A DNA stretch of 5,964 nt from the NCBI GenBank assembly GCA_023445705.1, contig JAEXKM010000421.1, positions 1-5,964 on the forward strand, read 5' to 3'. Each line of letters begins with the position of its first letter. Positions within the stretch are counted from its first letter, which is position 1. The translations under genes were made by a program, and so were the position numbers. The stretch comes from Pseudomonadota bacterium. GTDB lineage: Bacteria; Pseudomonadota; Alphaproteobacteria; Caulobacterales; Caulobacteraceae. Below are positions 3,889 to 5,964 of the stretch, one piece after another. The notes under the pieces were generated by a model. It was given only the letters and a program-made list of their open reading frames with translations, did not search any database and was not told the DNA's origin.

Positions 3889-5964
3889 ATGGAACCCTGG
3901 ATGGACAAGGCCCGGTCTGCGGACGAGCGCGCCAGCCTGCTGATCGAACAGCTCACCCTCGACGAGATGATCTCGCTGGTCCACGGGCCGATGCCGGCGA
4001 TGCTGGAAAGCCCGCCGGCCGATGCGGCCATGGGCGCCGGCTACATCCCCGGCGTGGCGCGGCTGGGCATACCGGCCCTCAACGAGACGGACGCCAGCCT
4101 GGGCATCGCCAACCCCCGCAAGATCCGCGAGGGCGACGGCGCCACCGGCCTGCCCTCCGGCCTGGCCCTGGCCTCCACCTGGGATCCCGAGCTCGCCTAC
4201 AAGGCCGGGGCGATGGTCGGCTCGGAGGCGCGGGACAAAGGCTTCAACGTGCTGCTGGGCGGCGGGGCCAACCTGACCCGCGAGCCGCGTTGCGGCCGGA
4301 ACTTCGAATATCTGGGCGAGGACCCGCTGCTGGCCGGGGTGCTGGCCGGCGAGGCGATCCGCGGCGCGCAGTCGAACGACATCGTCTGCACCATCAAGCA
4401 CTTCGCGCTCAACGACCAGGAGACCTGCCGGCACGTCGTCAACGCCGAGATCGACGAAGGCGCCCTGCGCGAGAGTGACCTGCTGGCCTTCCAGATCGCC
4501 ATCGAGAAGGGCGATCCCGGCTCGGTCATGTGCGCCTACAACCGGCTCAACGGCGAGTGGGCGGGCGAGAACGACTTCCTGCTGAACCAGGTGCTGAAGC
4601 GCGATTGGGGCTACCCCGGCTGGGTGATGAGCGACTGGGGCGCCGTCCACTCCACCGCCAAGGCGGCAATGGCGGGGATGGACCAGGAGAGCGGCGAGCA
4701 ACTCGACCGCGAGGTCTATTTCGGCGCGCTGCTTAAAGAGGCCGTGGAACAGGGCGAGGTGCCGTTCGAGCGCCTGACCGACATGGTCCACCGGATCCTG
4801 CGCACCCTGATCGACAAAGGCGTGTTCGATCGCCCGGCCGAATTGCGGGAGACTGACTACAAGGCCAATGGCGACGTGGCCCAGGCCGCGGCCGAAGCCG
4901 GGATCGTGCTGCTGAAGAACGACGGCGTGCTGCCCATCGGGGCGGGCGTCCGCAAGATCGCGGTGATCGGCGCCCACGCCGACGTCGGGGTCCTGTCGGG
5001 GGGCGGCTCATCGCAAGTGATTCCGGTCGGCGGCGCCGGCCTGGAGATCAAGGTGACGATGGGGCTGTCCTCTGCGTTCTCGCAGATCACCTACCACCCT
5101 TCGGCGCCGCTGGCGGCGATCCGCGAGCGGGCGCTGAACCTGCAGGTGAGTTATGATCCGGGCACGGATCACAAGGCCGCCGCCTCGGCTGCGGCGGAGG
5201 CCGACCTGGCCATCGTGTTGGCCGACCAGTGGGCGACCGAGGCCGAGGACCTACCGACGCTCTCGCTGCCGAACGGTCAGGACGGACTGATCGCGGCGGT
5301 GGCGGCGGCCAATCCCAAGACGGTCGTGGTGCTGGAGACCGGGACGCCGGTGCTGACGCCCTGGCTGGACGACGTGCAGGCGGTTCTGCAGGCCTGGTAC
5401 CCGGGCACGCGCGGCGGCGAGGCGATCGCCCGCATCCTATTCGGCGAAGTGAACCCGTCCGGCCGTCTGCCCATCAGCTTCCCGCGGGACGTGGCGGACC
5501 TGGTCCGGCCGGAAATCCCGGGCATGATCTTCGGCCCTCCGGTGGAGGGAAAGACGCTGCCGACCAGCTTCCCCGATGTTCAGCAGCACAAGGGCCGGTT
5601 CTCGGTCCCGCACCCGGAAGGCGCGGATGTCGGTTATCGCTGGTTCGCCAAGACCGGGGGTAAGACCCTGTTCCCCTTCGGCTTCGGGCTTTCCTACACC
5701 AGCTTCGCGCACGGGGCCCCGAAGGCGACCGGCGGCGAGGAGCTGACGGTCAGCTTCGAGGTCACCAACACCGGAGAGGCCGTGGGGATCGACACTCCGC
5801 AGGTCTATGCCTTCGTCACCGGTTCGGATGGGAAGGAAAGCCAGAGGCTGGTCGGCTGGGCGCGGGTCGATCTGGCGCCCGGCGAGACGAAGACCGTGAG
5901 CGTGACGGCCGATCCGCGGCTGCTGGCCAACTACGACACCGCCCTGCCCGGCTGGCGGGTCGCG
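3889..5964 (+). CDS. Glycoside hydrolase family 3 beta-glucosidase-type enzyme (3' end outside window)
   Basis: 692 residues are visible and the frame is open to the window edge. Domains in order: GH3 N-terminal barrel (~20-310), GH3 C-terminal alpha/beta sandwich (~335-570), the FPFGFGLSYT link (to residue 604), and a fibronectin III-like domain (~617 onward) that is nearly complete. GH3 retaining enzymes release sugars, often glucose or xylose, from the non-reducing ends of glycosides. Substrate-site residues recognisable from the family are Asp68 (in NETDASLG), Arg131 and Arg137 (TREPRCGRNFEYLGEDP), Lys170-His171 (KHF), the nucleophile Asp249 (VMSDWGA), and the probable acid/base Glu451 (TEAEDLPTLSLP). 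No PA14 insert is visible. The start is set by GGGAGGA at 3876-3882. The N-terminus (MEPWMDKARSADERASLLIE) is charged, with no signal peptide, so the enzyme is probably cytoplasmic and acts on imported glycosides. The divergent TetR gene is the likely regulator. The exact sugar or aglycone cannot be told. Confidence 0.95.
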   Translation, partial: MEPWMDKARSADERASLLIEQLTLDEMISLVHGPMPAMLESPPADAAMGAGYIPGVARLGIPALNETDASLGIANPRKIREGDGATGLPSGLALASTWDPELAYKAGAMVGSEARDKGFNVLLGGGANLTREPRCGRNFEYLGEDPLLAGVLAGEAIRGAQSNDIVCTIKHFALNDQETCRHVVNAEIDEGALRESDLLAFQIAIEKGDPGSVMCAYNRLNGEWAGENDFLLNQVLKRDWGYPGWVMSDWGAVHSTAKAAMAGMDQESGEQLDREVYFGALLKEAVEQGEVPFERLTDMVHRILRTLIDKGVFDRPAELRETDYKANGDVAQAAAEAGIVLLKNDGVLPIGAGVRKIAVIGAHADVGVLSGGGSSQVIPVGGAGLEIKVTMGLSSAFSQITYHPSAPLAAIRERALNLQVSYDPGTDHKAAASAAAEADLAIVLADQWATEAEDLPTLSLPNGQDGLIAAVAAANPKTVVVLETGTPVLTPWLDDVQAVLQAWYPGTRGGEAIARILFGEVNPSGRLPISFPRDVADLVRPEIPGMIFGPPVEGKTLPTSFPDVQQHKGRFSVPHPEGADVGYRWFAKTGGKTLFPFGFGLSYTSFAHGAPKATGGEELTVSFEVTNTGEAVGIDTPQVYAFVTGSDGKESQRLVGWARVDLAPGETKTVSVTADPRLLANYDTALPGWRVA

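Noticed and set aside
3136..4977. A 613-residue minus-strand open frame that would make the TetR gene much longer.
   Set aside because: The part upstream of 3822 is antisense to the GH3 gene with its catalytic motifs, has no TetR-like or other family resemblance, and is His/Gly/Val-rich in the way of GC-rich shadow frames. The real TetR start is the ATG at 3820-3822.

Overview
The window is GC-rich (by eye about 70% G+C) and looks like an alphaproteobacterial chromosome, most likely Caulobacterales (Caulobacter, Phenylobacterium or Brevundimonas type). The signs are the style of the proteins, a cluster of GTCATCCCGGT/ACCGGGACCCAT palindromic repeats of a kind common in that group, and sparse GANTC sites. 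The organism assignment is inference. No marker gene fixes the genus.

Layout from left to right. (1) Positions 1-518 hold the 3' end of a plus-strand gene, probably tilS (tRNA(Ile)-lysidine synthase), cut by the window edge. (2) Positions 519-777 are non-coding and carry three copies of a REP-like hairpin repeat, two direct and one inverted, between convergent genes. (3) Positions 778-1338 on the minus strand encode a small NADPH-dependent FMN reductase-type flavoprotein. (4) Positions 1339-1487 are a divergent promoter region with a 23-bp dyad and two GANTC (CcrM-type) sites. (5) Positions 1488-3182 on the plus strand encode a complete AMP-forming acyl-CoA synthetase with all the expected ANL motifs. 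(6) Positions 3136-3822 on the minus strand encode a TetR-family repressor that converges on the ligase and overlaps its last 47 bases. (7) Positions 3823-3888 are a short divergent promoter region whose first half is strikingly AT-rich. (8) From 3889 to the window edge, plus strand, is a GH3 beta-glucosidase-type glycosidase with 692 residues visible, no stop reached and no signal peptide.

How the genes may work together: the TetR gene and the GH3 gene are divergent and share a 66-bp control region, so the simplest model is that the repressor controls itself and the glycosidase. Its 3' overlap with the ligase also allows a link to acyl-CoA metabolism, but nothing in the sequence proves this. 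The flavoprotein and the ligase share the other divergent region. I see no CRISPR array, insertion sequence, phage gene, tRNA or rRNA. I see no clear novel multi-gene system: this is an ordinary metabolic stretch. Its most interesting parts are the covarying hairpin repeats, the two divergent control regions and the convergent gene overlap.
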